Under the pieces are notes generated by a model, which was not told where the DNA came from, did not search any database, and worked only from the letters and a program-made list of their open reading frames with translations. Below are positions 26,594 to 35,664 of a DNA stretch of 64,000 nt, piece by piece (the stretch's first letter is position 1; each line of letters begins with the position of its first letter). Source of the stretch: Neochlamydia sp. AcF84 (GTDB lineage Bacteria; Chlamydiota; Chlamydiia; Chlamydiales; Parachlamydiaceae). Where the stretch lies: positions 62,001-126,000 of the forward strand of contig NZ_VJOT01000044.1 of NCBI RefSeq assembly GCF_011087585.1, read 5' to 3'. A program made the position numbers and the translations under genes.

Positions 26594-27357
26594 TAAAAAA
26601 TTTTCGAAATTGTCTATGGATTTTTTTGTTGCTAAGCCTTGGAGGGTGTAGATGCCCTTCCAAAGAGCTTTCTAGCCAACCTGCTGTGCATTCCGCCCCT
26701 GTAGCTCAGTTTCCCTTTGAGAATAAAAGGGGCATAAACCCACCTCTAAAGAATATTAAAAGGCCTAGGCTTTCTAAAGCTGCATTGATTGTAATAGATG
26801 CCGGTCATGGCGGAGATGACTTTGGTACTCGTTCTTTATCCCAACCCAAATACCATGAAAAATTTCTTAACCTCACTACCTCTTTAGCTTTAAATGAGTT
26901 TCTGCAAAAGATGGGTTATCAAACTAGGCTGACACGTTCAAATGATGAATTTATCTCTTTGCAGAAGCGAGCAAATTTTGCAAATGATCAAGGCGCTGAT
27001 CTGTTTGTAAGCGTGCATTATAACTCCGCGCCGGCCAAGCAAGCCGATGGCATTGAAATTTTTTACTATAAATCAGATATAAATAAAAAGCGTTCAACGC
27101 AATCTAGTCAATTAGCTTCTTCTATTCTAACGCAGGTAATACAAGCCACGAAAGCTAAATCCCGTGGAGTAAAAGAGGGAAATTTTGCAGTCATTCGAGA
27201 GACAAAGATGCCTGCTGTACTGATTGAAGGAGGCTTTTTGACGAATGAAAAGGAAATGAATAAGATTAAAGAGCCAGCCTATATTAAGAAGATTGCTTGG
27301 GGTATTGCCAAAGGGGTGGAAGCTTATCTAAACGAGCGCGCTGTTTCTTTGCCTTAA
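26590..27357 (+). CDS. amiA: N-acetylmuramoyl-L-alanine amidase, lipoprotein
   Basis: This zinc amidase cleaves the stem peptide from N-acetylmuramic acid. The first 20 residues end in a lipobox (LLLSLGGC), so a periplasm-facing lipoprotein anchored at Cys20 is predicted. The Amidase_3 landmarks follow: VIDAGHGGDDFGT with the first zinc histidine, a second histidine in FVSVHYNSAP, and the catalytic glutamate in VLIEGGFLTNEKE. The expected first glutamate ligand position reads FLNLTTSLAL, so zinc ligation deserves a check. The ATG overlaps the murE stop (ATGA). In C. trachomatis the corresponding amidase remodels peptidoglycan at division. Confidence 0.93.
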   Translation: MIKNFRNCLWIFLLLSLGGCRCPSKELSSQPAVHSAPVAQFPFENKRGINPPLKNIKRPRLSKAALIVIDAGHGGDDFGTRSLSQPKYHEKFLNLTTSLALNEFLQKMGYQTRLTRSNDEFISLQKRANFANDQGADLFVSVHYNSAPAKQADGIEIFYYKSDINKKRSTQSSQLASSILTQVIQATKAKSRGVKEGNFAVIRETKMPAVLIEGGFLTNEKEMNKIKEPAYIKKIAWGIAKGVEAYLNERAVSLP

Positions 27358-27476
27358 GAAGGGCTTTTTTTAAAGAAGATAACTATGCATCATTTTTCCT
27401 TAAATAAAGTAACAAAGTGCCCTCTTTCCAATGCTTACTTTACAAAATTTCTTACATTCTCTATGCTGAAGAATAT

Positions 27477-27550
27477 GTTCTCGTAGCTCAGTAGGATAGA
27501 GCGGTTGCCTCCTAAGCAACAGGTCGTGCGTTCGAATCGCGCCGAGGACA
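27477..27550 (+). tRNA. tRNA-Arg (anticodon CCU)
   Basis: A full cloverleaf fits. The acceptor stem GTTCTCG pairs with CGAGGAC with one G-U pair. The D arm is GCTC...GAGC. The anticodon stem GTTGC/GCAAC encloses the loop CTCCTAA, giving anticodon CCT. The T arm has TTCGAAT. The discriminator base is A at 27550. CCA is not encoded directly after it. It reads AGG codons. Confidence 0.95.
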
Positions 27551-27637
27551 ACTCTTTTGCTTTTTCTTGCACTTGCTCTTTACATTCATTTCTTCTCGCA
27601 CTAAACTACGAAAAAATCACTTAAGGGAGGAAAATCT

Positions 27638-29089
27638 ATGGGGCAAGCGGATATTGGTTTAATTGGATTAGCAGTCATGGGTCAAAACTTGGCTCTTAAT
27701 ATGAATGATCATGGCTTCATTGTTACCGTTTATAATCGTACGCGCGCCACCATTGACAGCTTCTTAAATGGCTCTGCCCAAGGATCAAAAATTATAGGTG
27801 CTCCTACTATCCAGGAATTTTGCCAATCTTTAAAGCGTCCGAGAAAAGTCATTTTGATGGTAAAAGCAGGTGAGCCTGTGGATGCGTGCATTCAGCAGCT
27901 CATTCCTTATTTAGAGCCAGGTGATGTCATTATTGATGGGGGAAATAGCCTTTTTAGCGATACCAATCGACGCACCCAATCTTTAAAAGAGAAAGGTCTT
28001 CTCTTTATAGGCAGTGGAATCTCTGGGGGGGAAGAAGGCGCGCGGCATGGCCCTTCAATCATGCCAGGGGGAAATCCTGAGGCTTGGCCCTTAGTAAAGA
28101 ATATTTTTCAATCTATTAGTGCCAAAGCTGACAATGGTGAACCTTGTTGCGACTGGGTAGGAGATGAAGGTGCAGGTCATTATGTTAAAATGGTCCACAA
28201 TGGAATTGAATATGGTGATATGCAACTGATTTGCGAAGCATATAGCCTTTTAAAGCATGCTCTAAGGTTGAATCCTCAGCAGATAGCGCAAGTCTTTGCT
28301 CAGTGGAATAAAACAGAATTAGACAGTTATTTAATTGAAATTACAAGTGCTATTTTCAAACAGGTCGATGAAGATGGCCAGCCTTTGATAGATAAAATTT
28401 TAGATGTAGCAGGGCAAAAAGGTACGGGTAAGTGGACTGTCATAAATGCTTTAGAATTGGGGATGCCACTAACTTTAATCGGAGAAGCTGTTTTTGCGCG
28501 TTGTTTATCGGCTATTAAAGAAGAGCGCCTTGAAGCTAGTAAAATTTTGACGGGACCTTCCCCTTTATATGAGGGAGATCAAGAAGCATTTATTGAGAGT
28601 ATTAGACAAGCTTTATATGCTTCTAAAATCATTAGCTATGCCCAAGGGTTCATGCTTATTCAGCAGGCAGCTAGAGATTATCATTGGAGGATTAACTTTG
28701 GAGGGGTGGCTCTCATGTGGCGAGGAGGGTGCATCATTCGCAGTAAGTTTCTTAACAATATTAAGGATGCCTATGAGAAAAAACCTACCTTAAAAAACCT
28801 TCTATTAGATGATTTCTTCAAAAATGCATTAGCTAAAGCACAAAGCGATTGGAGACGGGTAGTAGCTAAAGCTGTAGAGCTCGGCATTCCCACTCCTTGC
28901 TTTAGCACTGCCCTTGCTTTTTATGATGGTTATCGCAGTTCTAACTTACCAGCCAATCTATTACAGGCCCAACGTGATTACTTTGGGGCCCATACGTATG
29001 AGCGCCTAGATCATCCGCGCGGCCAGGTTTTTCACACGAATTGGACAGGTACGGGCGGTAAAGTAAGCTCTACTTCCTATAACGCTTAA
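27638..29089 (+). CDS. gnd: 6-phosphogluconate dehydrogenase, decarboxylating
   Basis: This enzyme converts 6-phosphogluconate to ribulose 5-phosphate with reduction of NADP in the oxidative pentose phosphate pathway. Family blocks are intact: GLAVMGQNLALNMNDHGF at the nucleotide fold, GGEEGARHGPSIMPGG, the active site VKMVHNGIEYGDMQLI, GQKGTGKWTV, and a C-terminal RAQRDYFGAHTYER-type tail. The 483-residue length is typical of the long form. It stands alone after tRNA-Arg, with GGGAGG 9 nt before ATG. In Chlamydia gnd neighbours lepA; here about 6.6 kb separate them. Confidence 0.97.
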   Translation: MGQADIGLIGLAVMGQNLALNMNDHGFIVTVYNRTRATIDSFLNGSAQGSKIIGAPTIQEFCQSLKRPRKVILMVKAGEPVDACIQQLIPYLEPGDVIIDGGNSLFSDTNRRTQSLKEKGLLFIGSGISGGEEGARHGPSIMPGGNPEAWPLVKNIFQSISAKADNGEPCCDWVGDEGAGHYVKMVHNGIEYGDMQLICEAYSLLKHALRLNPQQIAQVFAQWNKTELDSYLIEITSAIFKQVDEDGQPLIDKILDVAGQKGTGKWTVINALELGMPLTLIGEAVFARCLSAIKEERLEASKILTGPSPLYEGDQEAFIESIRQALYASKIISYAQGFMLIQQAARDYHWRINFGGVALMWRGGCIIRSKFLNNIKDAYEKKPTLKNLLLDDFFKNALAKAQSDWRRVVAKAVELGIPTPCFSTALAFYDGYRSSNLPANLLQAQRDYFGAHTYERLDHPRGQVFHTNWTGTGGKVSSTSYNA

Positions 29090-29566
29090 AATATATAATC
29101 ATACGTAGATCTTAAAAAAAATAGGAGACTATTTGGATGATCGCCTATAATTCTCTTTAACCTATTTTATAGCCTATCCCTTAATTTTCCTATGCATTGA
29201 TTCTAAGAAAAGCAAGCGCTATTTAAAAAGAGAAAATTAAGATATAGAGTCGAGAAGCAGAAAGCTTATAGATTAAGAGATCTTTTTTTTAGTTGACCTT
29301 TAGTATTATTGGATAACTAGAGGGGTATTCATCCTGCCTTTATAGATTTGCTTAGGACGAGAAGGGTAGCTCAAAGCTGCTTTCAAGGAAAATTTTAGAG
29401 AATGGGAAGCTTCTTTGACTCTTACTTAAACAAAATCTTGCGTTCCAGGTTATTGAAGATCCAAGCTTAGGTAATCTTTAGGAATGGGGTGATTAAAAGA
29501 CCTATTATAGAAAAACTTTTTTTGATAAACAAAGAGTGAAGAAAAGATATTTGCAAGCAAAATAAT
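29090..29566. other. intergenic region after gnd
   Basis: Nearly 480 bp between two converging genes. It is AT-rich, and I see no frame longer than a few dozen codons and no repeat shared with the rest of the window. Confidence 0.4.
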
Positions 29567-29600
29567 AGGGGTTTAGAAAGGTTACCCTTTTTAAACCCCT
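29567..29600 (-). terminator. hairpin terminator of the 304-aa gene
   Basis: On the minus strand AGGGGTTTA pairs perfectly with TAAACCCCT (9 bp). The loop can itself pair (AAAGG/CCTTT). An ATTATTTT run follows. It starts 48 bp after the stop at 29648. Confidence 0.7.
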
Positions 29601-29647
29601 TTAATATGTGCTATCTCAGCAATAAATCTAAATTAAATTCAAAGGTT

Positions 29648-30562
29648 TTAGCTTTCAATTTTGTCGGCTGTTGGTGCTTGAGGGGCTTCTGGAATACCTG
29701 CCTCTGCAGTTACCACAGCATTTTCTTCTGCTACAGCTTCTTCTTTTCCATTTTTTTCTTCTAATTCAGCTACTGCCTCTACTGCTGCAGCATGCTTGGC
29801 TTTAGCTTTAGCTATGAGCTCTTCATTAAAGCCAACTTTCGGTTGAGTAGCTAGCTCTGCTTCCTCTTTAGCTTTTTCTGAGTTTTCAACAGCTGTCTTA
29901 TGAGTTACCTGTTGCACTTTTGTTGATAATTCTTGCGTATCAATAAACTTAGCTGCAATCACACCTTCCTCTGGCTTTAGATTTGCTGGTGTTTCACGAT
30001 CTTCTATCGCATTTACATTGTGTTCATGCTTGTCATAAGCTCTAGCAGCTATCTCTTCTTTCATAGAAATTGGCTGTTTTTCTTCCTCGCTACCTTCAAC
30101 ATGGCCTTCTTCTTGGCTACCTGCAGTCTCTTCAGTGTTTTTTGAAGGGGCAGCTTTTTTCTTAGGAAGGATTTTTAGCGTTTCATGAATTCGTGTAGCC
30201 TCTATAGGTTTGATGAAAGACATAACCAAGGTGGCCAAAGTTGCAAAAGCAGTTGCTAGTACACGAAGGGCTAATTTGGCTACATTCTTAGGGCTAGCAA
30301 GCTTAGTTTTATTAAGAAGCTGAATAGCCCAAGGTTTCTTTGAAAACATTACTTTCACAGGTACTCTAAACACATTAGCAATTGCAAATAAGGGCACGGC
30401 AATAGCATGGACAGCTGTGTCAGCAGCTAACACGCCAGCTGCTATTAAAGTTTGCTTGCTATTTTTGGATTCTCTAGCCTTTTCTAAATGCTCTGTAGTC
30501 CATTTGATAACTTTATTAGGATATTCACCTGATATAAAAGGTGTGACCAAATATGTAGACAT
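29648..30562 (-). CDS. hypothetical membrane protein with acidic alanine-rich tail
   Basis: This encodes 304 residues in two parts. The N-terminal 130 residues hold two hydrophobic stretches (about 38-66 and 97-118) separated by a lysine-rich loop. The remainder is an acidic Ala/Glu/Lys-rich tail with low complexity (for example AEEEKQPISMKEE-like runs, AAAVEAVAELEEKNGKEEAVAEE). The N-terminal layout recalls the protein at 340-867. The two-lobed hydrophobic region with a long soluble tail is like chlamydial inclusion-membrane proteins, but no Inc family can be assigned. It has its own terminator and stands alone. Confidence 0.75.
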   Translation of the reverse strand: MSTYLVTPFISGEYPNKVIKWTTEHLEKARESKNSKQTLIAAGVLAADTAVHAIAVPLFAIANVFRVPVKVMFSKKPWAIQLLNKTKLASPKNVAKLALRVLATAFATLATLVMSFIKPIEATRIHETLKILPKKKAAPSKNTEETAGSQEEGHVEGSEEEKQPISMKEEIAARAYDKHEHNVNAIEDRETPANLKPEEGVIAAKFIDTQELSTKVQQVTHKTAVENSEKAKEEAELATQPKVGFNEELIAKAKAKHAAAVEAVAELEEKNGKEEAVAEENAVVTAEAGIPEAPQAPTADKIES

Positions 30563-30681
30563 AAAAATTACCCCTTTGAAATTAAAAAAAAATTAAATTA
30601 CGGTTAGTTTAAAAACCATCTGTTAGTTTATATGCAATAGGCATTTATTTTCCAAAAGAAAACAATGCTAGGCGTACTACA

Positions 30682-31323
30682 TTAAGGCGGTTCTCCTAGT
30701 GCACCATTCAAATACCAAAAGTTTAACATTTTCAGAGATTTTTGGATAGCATTTGAAATTTCTTCTTGTGCTTTTTTCTTGGGCAGATCTTTATACACTT
30801 CCCAATAGATAGGCTTACCGAAAACACAAGCTGTTTGTCCTTTCAACCTAGGTATCCACTTTTTCTTTGGCCAGGCTTCATAGGTACCATGAATATAGAC
30901 AGGTACAATTGGGCACTGGCTCTTGCCGGCAAGCATTCCTATGCCAGGCTTTATGGGAAGTAAGTGTCCGTTAGAAGTTCTCTTGCCTTCAGGAAAAATC
31001 ACTACTTTTTTACTATCTTTTAATAATTGAAGAATTAATTTAAGCGAGCTTATATCTTGCGAGATGCCACCTACAGGATAAGAATTTAGGTGAGAAATCA
31101 ACTTTTTAAAAATTGCATTGTTGAAAAGAGTTCCTCTTGCAAGAAAGTTGACTTCCTCATCGCATGAAATAGCTACAAGAGGAGGATCTAAAAAAGAAGC
31201 ATGGTTAGGAGCAAGAATGCAGGGCCCGGCAGGGAGGTGGTGTTTTCCATACACTTGATGGCGAAATAACAATAAAAAAAATTTTTTAGTACAGAGATAA
31301 ACTGAGCGATAAAAAAATTTCAT
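30682..31323 (-). CDS. plsC: 1-acyl-sn-glycerol-3-phosphate acyltransferase (PlsC family)
   Basis: The enzyme adds the second acyl chain to lysophosphatidic acid at the membrane, making the substrate for CdsA. The catalytic motif NHASFLDPP (HxxxxD) is at about residues 40-48, and the substrate motif FPEGKRTSNG is near 110. VPVYIHGTYEAWPK corresponds to the later conserved block. The N-terminus is hydrophobic and probably membrane associated. At 213 residues the length is normal. In Chlamydia plsC directly follows cmk; here a 677-bp non-coding stretch separates them. Confidence 0.92.
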   Translation of the reverse strand: MKFFYRSVYLCTKKFFLLLFRHQVYGKHHLPAGPCILAPNHASFLDPPLVAISCDEEVNFLARGTLFNNAIFKKLISHLNSYPVGGISQDISSLKLILQLLKDSKKVVIFPEGKRTSNGHLLPIKPGIGMLAGKSQCPIVPVYIHGTYEAWPKKKWIPRLKGQTACVFGKPIYWEVYKDLPKKKAQEEISNAIQKSLKMLNFWYLNGALGEPP

Positions 31324-32000
31324 GCCAACAAATAGTGAAGGTATATATATGTTTGCATCCTAAATAAATCCCTCCTATTTATCAAGAGGATTTAAACATT
31401 AAAGGATTATAGAAAATTTAACTTTTGCTTGTAGCTCAAATTAAAATGTTAACAGCTTAAGGCAATAAAGACTTTAATGCTTAGCGACATGATAGATACC
31501 GGCTTTTTAAAAAGGAAGATAAAGTATCCACGCTGTTTAACTTAAAAAAAATTGAAGACAATCTATTGTTTTGTTTGCCTATTTAGAAAGAAAAAGTAAG
31601 AAAATAAGCTGAAATTATTAATATAAAAATAGGCTTTTTTGCTTAAAGCCTATGAGGACCCTTTTTAACTTCTCTAAATTTTGCGGCAAAAAAATCTTAA
31701 CCATCGGTGGGAGAAAAAAGGTGGAAAAAATAGAAAATGATCCGTTTTCTATAAAAATTAATAGGCTGTCCTTAAGAAGATGAGCTATATAGCAAAAGAA
31801 AATCCCTCGAAGGAAATACTCTTCTCAGCTTTAATCTCCTTTATCCAAAAAAATCTTAATTTTTCTTACTCCTCTTATTCTCTGCTACTTGGACGTTAAG
31901 CTTGGCCTTTATTTTATTAAGCTATCTTAAATCAGGAATAAAAGTAAGGTGTTTAATTTAAGAACTGTATTTAAATTTTGCTTGCTCATTATTTAGATCA
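31324..32000. other. intergenic region between cmk and plsC
   Basis: About 680 bp of AT-rich sequence, where Chlamydia has almost none between these genes. It contains the terminator at 31629-31653. No gene relic was recognised. A promoter for plsC must lie here. Confidence 0.45.
31629..31653 (-). terminator. hairpin, probable terminator after cmk
   Basis: ATAGGCTT (31629-31636) pairs perfectly with AAGCCTAT (31646-31653) around a 9-base loop. On the minus strand the stem is followed by TTTTATATT. It lies about 350 bp beyond the cmk stop and would end the lepA-to-cmk transcript. Confidence 0.5.
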
Positions 32001-32678
32001 TCAAACTTGTATGTTTAAATCTTTAAATTCTAGGATTTTGAAAATAATTTCTTGGATGCTTAAATCAGAAGTATCAATCACGAGAGCCTCAGGAGCTTGT
32101 TTAAGAGGGGATATTTCGCGAGTTAAATCGAGATGATCTCGTCGATTAAGATCTTCAAGGGATTTTTCAATCGTAAGGTCCTTTGTTTCTTCAGGATACT
32201 TTCTTTTAAGTTCGTCATATCTTCTTTTAGCACGTACTTCAGGACGTCCTGTTAAATATATTTTTATTTCGGCTTTAGGAAAAACTATCGTACCCATATC
32301 TCTTCCCTCAAAGACCGCATTTACTCCTATAGCAAGTTCCCTTTGCATAGCCACTAACTTATCGCGTACCATAGGGATAGCCGAGATGCTAGATACATGA
32401 GAAGTAACTTTATCGAGGCGAATAGCATCGGTAACGTCCTCATTTCCTACATAGTAATGTTTTTTTCCATGTCTACTTTTGATATCAAATTTAAAGGCAT
32501 GGAGAAAGTCATTAAGTTGCTCACGATCATCGATGTGGATATCTTTCTTTAAAACACCATAAGTTAGACAACGATACATGGCTCCTGTATCGAAATAAAT
32601 GTAGCCAATCTCGCGTGCTAATGTCTTAGCAATTGTACTTTTGCCTGTAGCAATAGGACCATCAATGGTAATAATCAT
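32001..32678 (-). CDS. cmk: cytidylate kinase
   Basis: Cmk phosphorylates CMP and dCMP. The P-loop reads GPIATGKSTIAKTLA, followed by YFDTGAMYR, and EGRDMGTIVFP marks the NMP-binding part. I choose ATG 32678 (225 residues) because AGGAGG sits 6 nt upstream. An ATG at 32702 would place this ribosome site inside the gene. The gene follows cdsA closely and is the last in the lepA-purA-uppS-cdsA-cmk run. Confidence 0.95.
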   Translation of the reverse strand: MIITIDGPIATGKSTIAKTLAREIGYIYFDTGAMYRCLTYGVLKKDIHIDDREQLNDFLHAFKFDIKSRHGKKHYYVGNEDVTDAIRLDKVTSHVSSISAIPMVRDKLVAMQRELAIGVNAVFEGRDMGTIVFPKAEIKIYLTGRPEVRAKRRYDELKRKYPEETKDLTIEKSLEDLNRRDHLDLTREISPLKQAPEALVIDTSDLSIQEIIFKILEFKDLNIQV

Positions 32679-32702
32679 ACAAAACCTCCTGTACTCCTGC
32701 AT

Positions 32703-33557
32703 TTAGCTAGATGCAGATTGAATTTCAAGAAAAATATAAACAATAGGAGAAGTAAAGACTAGCGAATCGAGCATATCTAGTATACCACCCAGTCCAGGGA
32801 TTTGATTGCTATTTTTAATATCAGCATCACGCTTTAGCAAAGATTCAGCAAGATCTCCTATCTGCCCCATCGTGCTTAATAAAATTCCTAATGCCAGGGA
32901 TTGAAAAAGAGTAATCTGAAAAGGAATGTGAGCACTTATCCAATAAAAAGTAAAGCTTGCCCCTAGCCCGCAGCAAAGTCCTCCCACTGCTCCTTCGTTA
33001 CTTTTTTTGGGACTTAAGTAGGGAGCCATTTTATGCTTGCCCAGAAGGCTACCCACAAAATAAGCCCCTATATCAGTTGTTTTTGTAACAGCTAATAAGT
33101 AGATTAGCCACCACCGTCCTTCTTGAGGAGAGTGTTCTGGAAAAAAGTAGGCAATGTTGAGCCAAGATGCTAAAGGAATGGCTACATACATTAATGCAAG
33201 CAGGGTAATGGAGATATTAAGCAAGGGCTTATCGCCCGTTTTAAAAAAATAAAAAAAGCAAATCCATACAATCAATATAAGAACAATGTAGGGGAGAATT
33301 TGAGCTTGACCATATTGGGTACTCACATATACGGAAAGGGTGTACAAAAAGCAGCCTACCAAGCCTATTTTCGTAAGGGGCTGGTAGTTTTTACTTTTAG
33401 CTAAGTGAAAAAGTTCAGCGGCAGCAAGGGTAACGAAAGTAGCTAAGATTAAAGCAAAAATAGGGCGAAAAAATAGGTAGGGGGAAAACCAAAGCAGCAA
33501 AATAGCAAAAAGAGTGGTCATACTGCCCAAAAGAAGACGGTGTTGAAGGTTACTCAT
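32703..33557 (-). CDS. cdsA: phosphatidate cytidylyltransferase
   Basis: CdsA makes CDP-diacylglycerol from phosphatidic acid and CTP in the membrane, the entry to phospholipid head groups. The 284 residues are polytopic, with about eight hydrophobic segments. The family signature near the C-terminus is visible as SLLKRDADIKNSNQIPGLGGILDMLDSL, split here into SLLKRDADIKNSNQ and PGLGGILDMLDS. The start overlaps the uppS stop by four bases, so the two genes are translationally coupled. Confidence 0.95.
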   Translation of the reverse strand: MSNLQHRLLLGSMTTLFAILLLWFSPYLFFRPIFALILATFVTLAAAELFHLAKSKNYQPLTKIGLVGCFLYTLSVYVSTQYGQAQILPYIVLILIVWICFFYFFKTGDKPLLNISITLLALMYVAIPLASWLNIAYFFPEHSPQEGRWWLIYLLAVTKTTDIGAYFVGSLLGKHKMAPYLSPKKSNEGAVGGLCCGLGASFTFYWISAHIPFQITLFQSLALGILLSTMGQIGDLAESLLKRDADIKNSNQIPGLGGILDMLDSLVFTSPIVYIFLEIQSASS

Positions 33558-34312
33558 GCGCCCCCTAAGCGCCTTTCACGCTTTTGATAGTTTAATAATG
33601 CTTCTAAAAGATGATAAGGAGTAAAATCTGGCCATAATACGTTTGAGGAGAATATTTCAGTATAAGAGAGCTGCCATAGTAAATAATTACTTAATCTTAA
33701 TTCACCACTCGTGCGGATAAGTAAGTCTGGATCACTCCAGGGCGCCGTATCTAAATATTGGGAAATAATTTCTTCAGAGATTTGCTCAGGAGTAATTTTT
33801 TTATGGATTATATCTTGCGCGATAGACTGTACAGCACGTTTGATTTCATCGCGACTTCCATAATTTAGGGCAAAAATTAGGTCCGCTTCTTGGCAGTGGG
33901 CCGTAACTTGTCGGGTTTCCTCTATAGTTTTTTGTACATACTCTGGCAAAGCAGCAGTATTTCCAATGGTACATAAACGTGTCCCTTCTTCCACAAAGAA
34001 AGATTGCTGCTCGATTAAATAAGTATGCAAAAGCCACATCAAGGCATCGATCTCCTCTTGAGGACGGCTCCAGTTTTCTGTAGAGAAAAGGTAAAAAGTA
34101 AAATTTTTTATTCCTAGTTCTTTTCCTGCTTTTACAATTTCAATCAGATTATCAGAGCCTTCTTGATGACCTTCTATGGATCTCATTTGCTGTCGCTTGG
34201 CCCAGCGTCGATTACCGTCTGGAATAAAAGCTACATGCTGAGGAATACGCTTAGGATCTAAGCTTGCCTTTTGTTCAAGAGTATAATAGTTGTTTTTCAC
34301 GAAAATATTCAT
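33554..34312 (-). CDS. uppS: isoprenyl (undecaprenyl) diphosphate synthase
   Basis: UppS elongates farnesyl diphosphate to the C55 carrier for peptidoglycan and lipopolysaccharide assembly. Signature blocks are FIPDGNRRWAKR with the catalytic aspartate, EGHQEGSDNL, YLFSTENWSRP and DLLIRTSGELRLSNYLLWQ. At 252 residues the length is typical. It lies 9 bp after purA and overlaps cdsA by four bases. Confidence 0.96.
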   Translation of the reverse strand: MNIFVKNNYYTLEQKASLDPKRIPQHVAFIPDGNRRWAKRQQMRSIEGHQEGSDNLIEIVKAGKELGIKNFTFYLFSTENWSRPQEEIDALMWLLHTYLIEQQSFFVEEGTRLCTIGNTAALPEYVQKTIEETRQVTAHCQEADLIFALNYGSRDEIKRAVQSIAQDIIHKKITPEQISEEIISQYLDTAPWSDPDLLIRTSGELRLSNYLLWQLSYTEIFSSNVLWPDFTPYHLLEALLNYQKRERRLGGA

Positions 34313-34321
34313 AAGTTCTAT

Positions 34322-35641
34322 TTAAGCATGCTTGCAAGCTGCCTTTTCCTTGGTTGAAAATAAGTCTTTTAAAATAAGGGTTTTTTCTCGTTGAGGCCCT
34401 AAAGAAATGATATTAATCGGTGCTCTACAAAGCTGCTCAATTTTTGACAGGTATTTTTGAGCATTTTGAGGTAATTCTTTATAAGTGGTAATTTGGCTGG
34501 TGGAGGCGTTCCAGCCTGGCATAGTTTCATAAATAGGGATAATCTTATCTAGATCCTCGCTAAGGTAAGGAATATGATTGATGCGCACTCCATGAATTTG
34601 ATAGCCTACGCAAACTTTAATAGAATCTAAATAATCTAGCCTATTGAGCTGAGTCACTGCTAGTGAGTCAATGCCATTTATGTGTACAGCCGTTCGCGTT
34701 AGCACTGCATCAAACCATCCAATCCGTCTTCTACGCCCTACTGCATTGCTGTATTCACTCGTGATAGGATGATTTAAAAAACTTTCGTTTTCTTGAAACT
34801 CTGTAGGAAAAGGTCCGTTGCCCACACGTGTAGTGTAGGCTTTAACAACGCCCAAGGTATGATCGATGCAGGTGGGGCCTACTCCGGCGCCGGCACAGAT
34901 GCCTCCAGCGATGGTAGAGGAAGATGTGACATAAGGGTAAGTTCCTAAAGAAGTATCTAGGAAAGTTCCTTGAGCTCCCTCGAACAAAATATTTTCCTTA
35001 TTATCTATAGCTTGGTGAATAAGCCCTTCCACTTCTGCCACAAAAGGTTTTAAAAGCTCCGCATAACGACTATATTTTTTATAAATTTCCTCCTCATTTA
35101 ATTTTTCGACGCCGAAAAGCTTAGTAAGCTCTTCATTTTTTACTTGAAGAATGCTTTTTAGCAATTTGCCGAAAATATCAGGACGCACAAGTTCTCCCAT
35201 GCGAATGCCTAAACGTTGGGCTTTATCAGCATAACAAGGCCCAATTCCTCGACCGGTGGTACCAATAGCACGTTCGCCTTTCTTTTGCTCAAGAAGAAAA
35301 TCTAGCATTTGATGATAAGGAAAAATAATATGGGCAGAAGGCGAGATTAATAGGCGTCCTTTAATTTGGACACCCTTACTTTCTAAATCCTCCATTTCTT
35401 GCAGGAGTACTTCAGGATCGATGACGGTGCCAGCACCTATATAGCAATGCGTATGTGAATGGAGAATAGCTGAGGAGATTAAATGAAATTTGTATTCTTG
35501 CTGATCAAGGACAACTGTATGGCCTGCGTTATTGCCACCTTGAGAGCGGATAACATGCTTAACCTGGGCTGTAAGCATATCAATAATTTTACTTTTATCT
35601 TCATCCCCCCATTGTGCACCAATCAAAATCACCTGTGGCAT
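34322..35641 (-). CDS. purA: adenylosuccinate synthetase (GTP-loop variant)
   Basis: PurA converts IMP and aspartate to adenylosuccinate with GTP. The whole fold is present in 439 residues: GGNNAGHTVV with His41, GTTGRGIGPCYADK, the FEGAQGTFLD block and a TRVGNGPFPTE loop. The first loop, however, reads GDEDKSK instead of the near-universal GDEGKGK, so Gly15 is Asp and Gly17 is Ser. Asp13, Lys16 and His41 are retained. Activity may be altered. Chlamydia lacks purA as I recall; here it is inserted between lepA and uppS on the same strand. Confidence 0.93.
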   Translation of the reverse strand: MPQVILIGAQWGDEDKSKIIDMLTAQVKHVIRSQGGNNAGHTVVLDQQEYKFHLISSAILHSHTHCYIGAGTVIDPEVLLQEMEDLESKGVQIKGRLLISPSAHIIFPYHQMLDFLLEQKKGERAIGTTGRGIGPCYADKAQRLGIRMGELVRPDIFGKLLKSILQVKNEELTKLFGVEKLNEEEIYKKYSRYAELLKPFVAEVEGLIHQAIDNKENILFEGAQGTFLDTSLGTYPYVTSSSTIAGGICAGAGVGPTCIDHTLGVVKAYTTRVGNGPFPTEFQENESFLNHPITSEYSNAVGRRRRIGWFDAVLTRTAVHINGIDSLAVTQLNRLDYLDSIKVCVGYQIHGVRINHIPYLSEDLDKIIPIYETMPGWNASTSQITTYKELPQNAQKYLSKIEQLCRAPINIISLGPQREKTLILKDLFSTKEKAACKHA

Positions 35642-35664
35642 ATTAACTCTTTTTTAATGATCGA

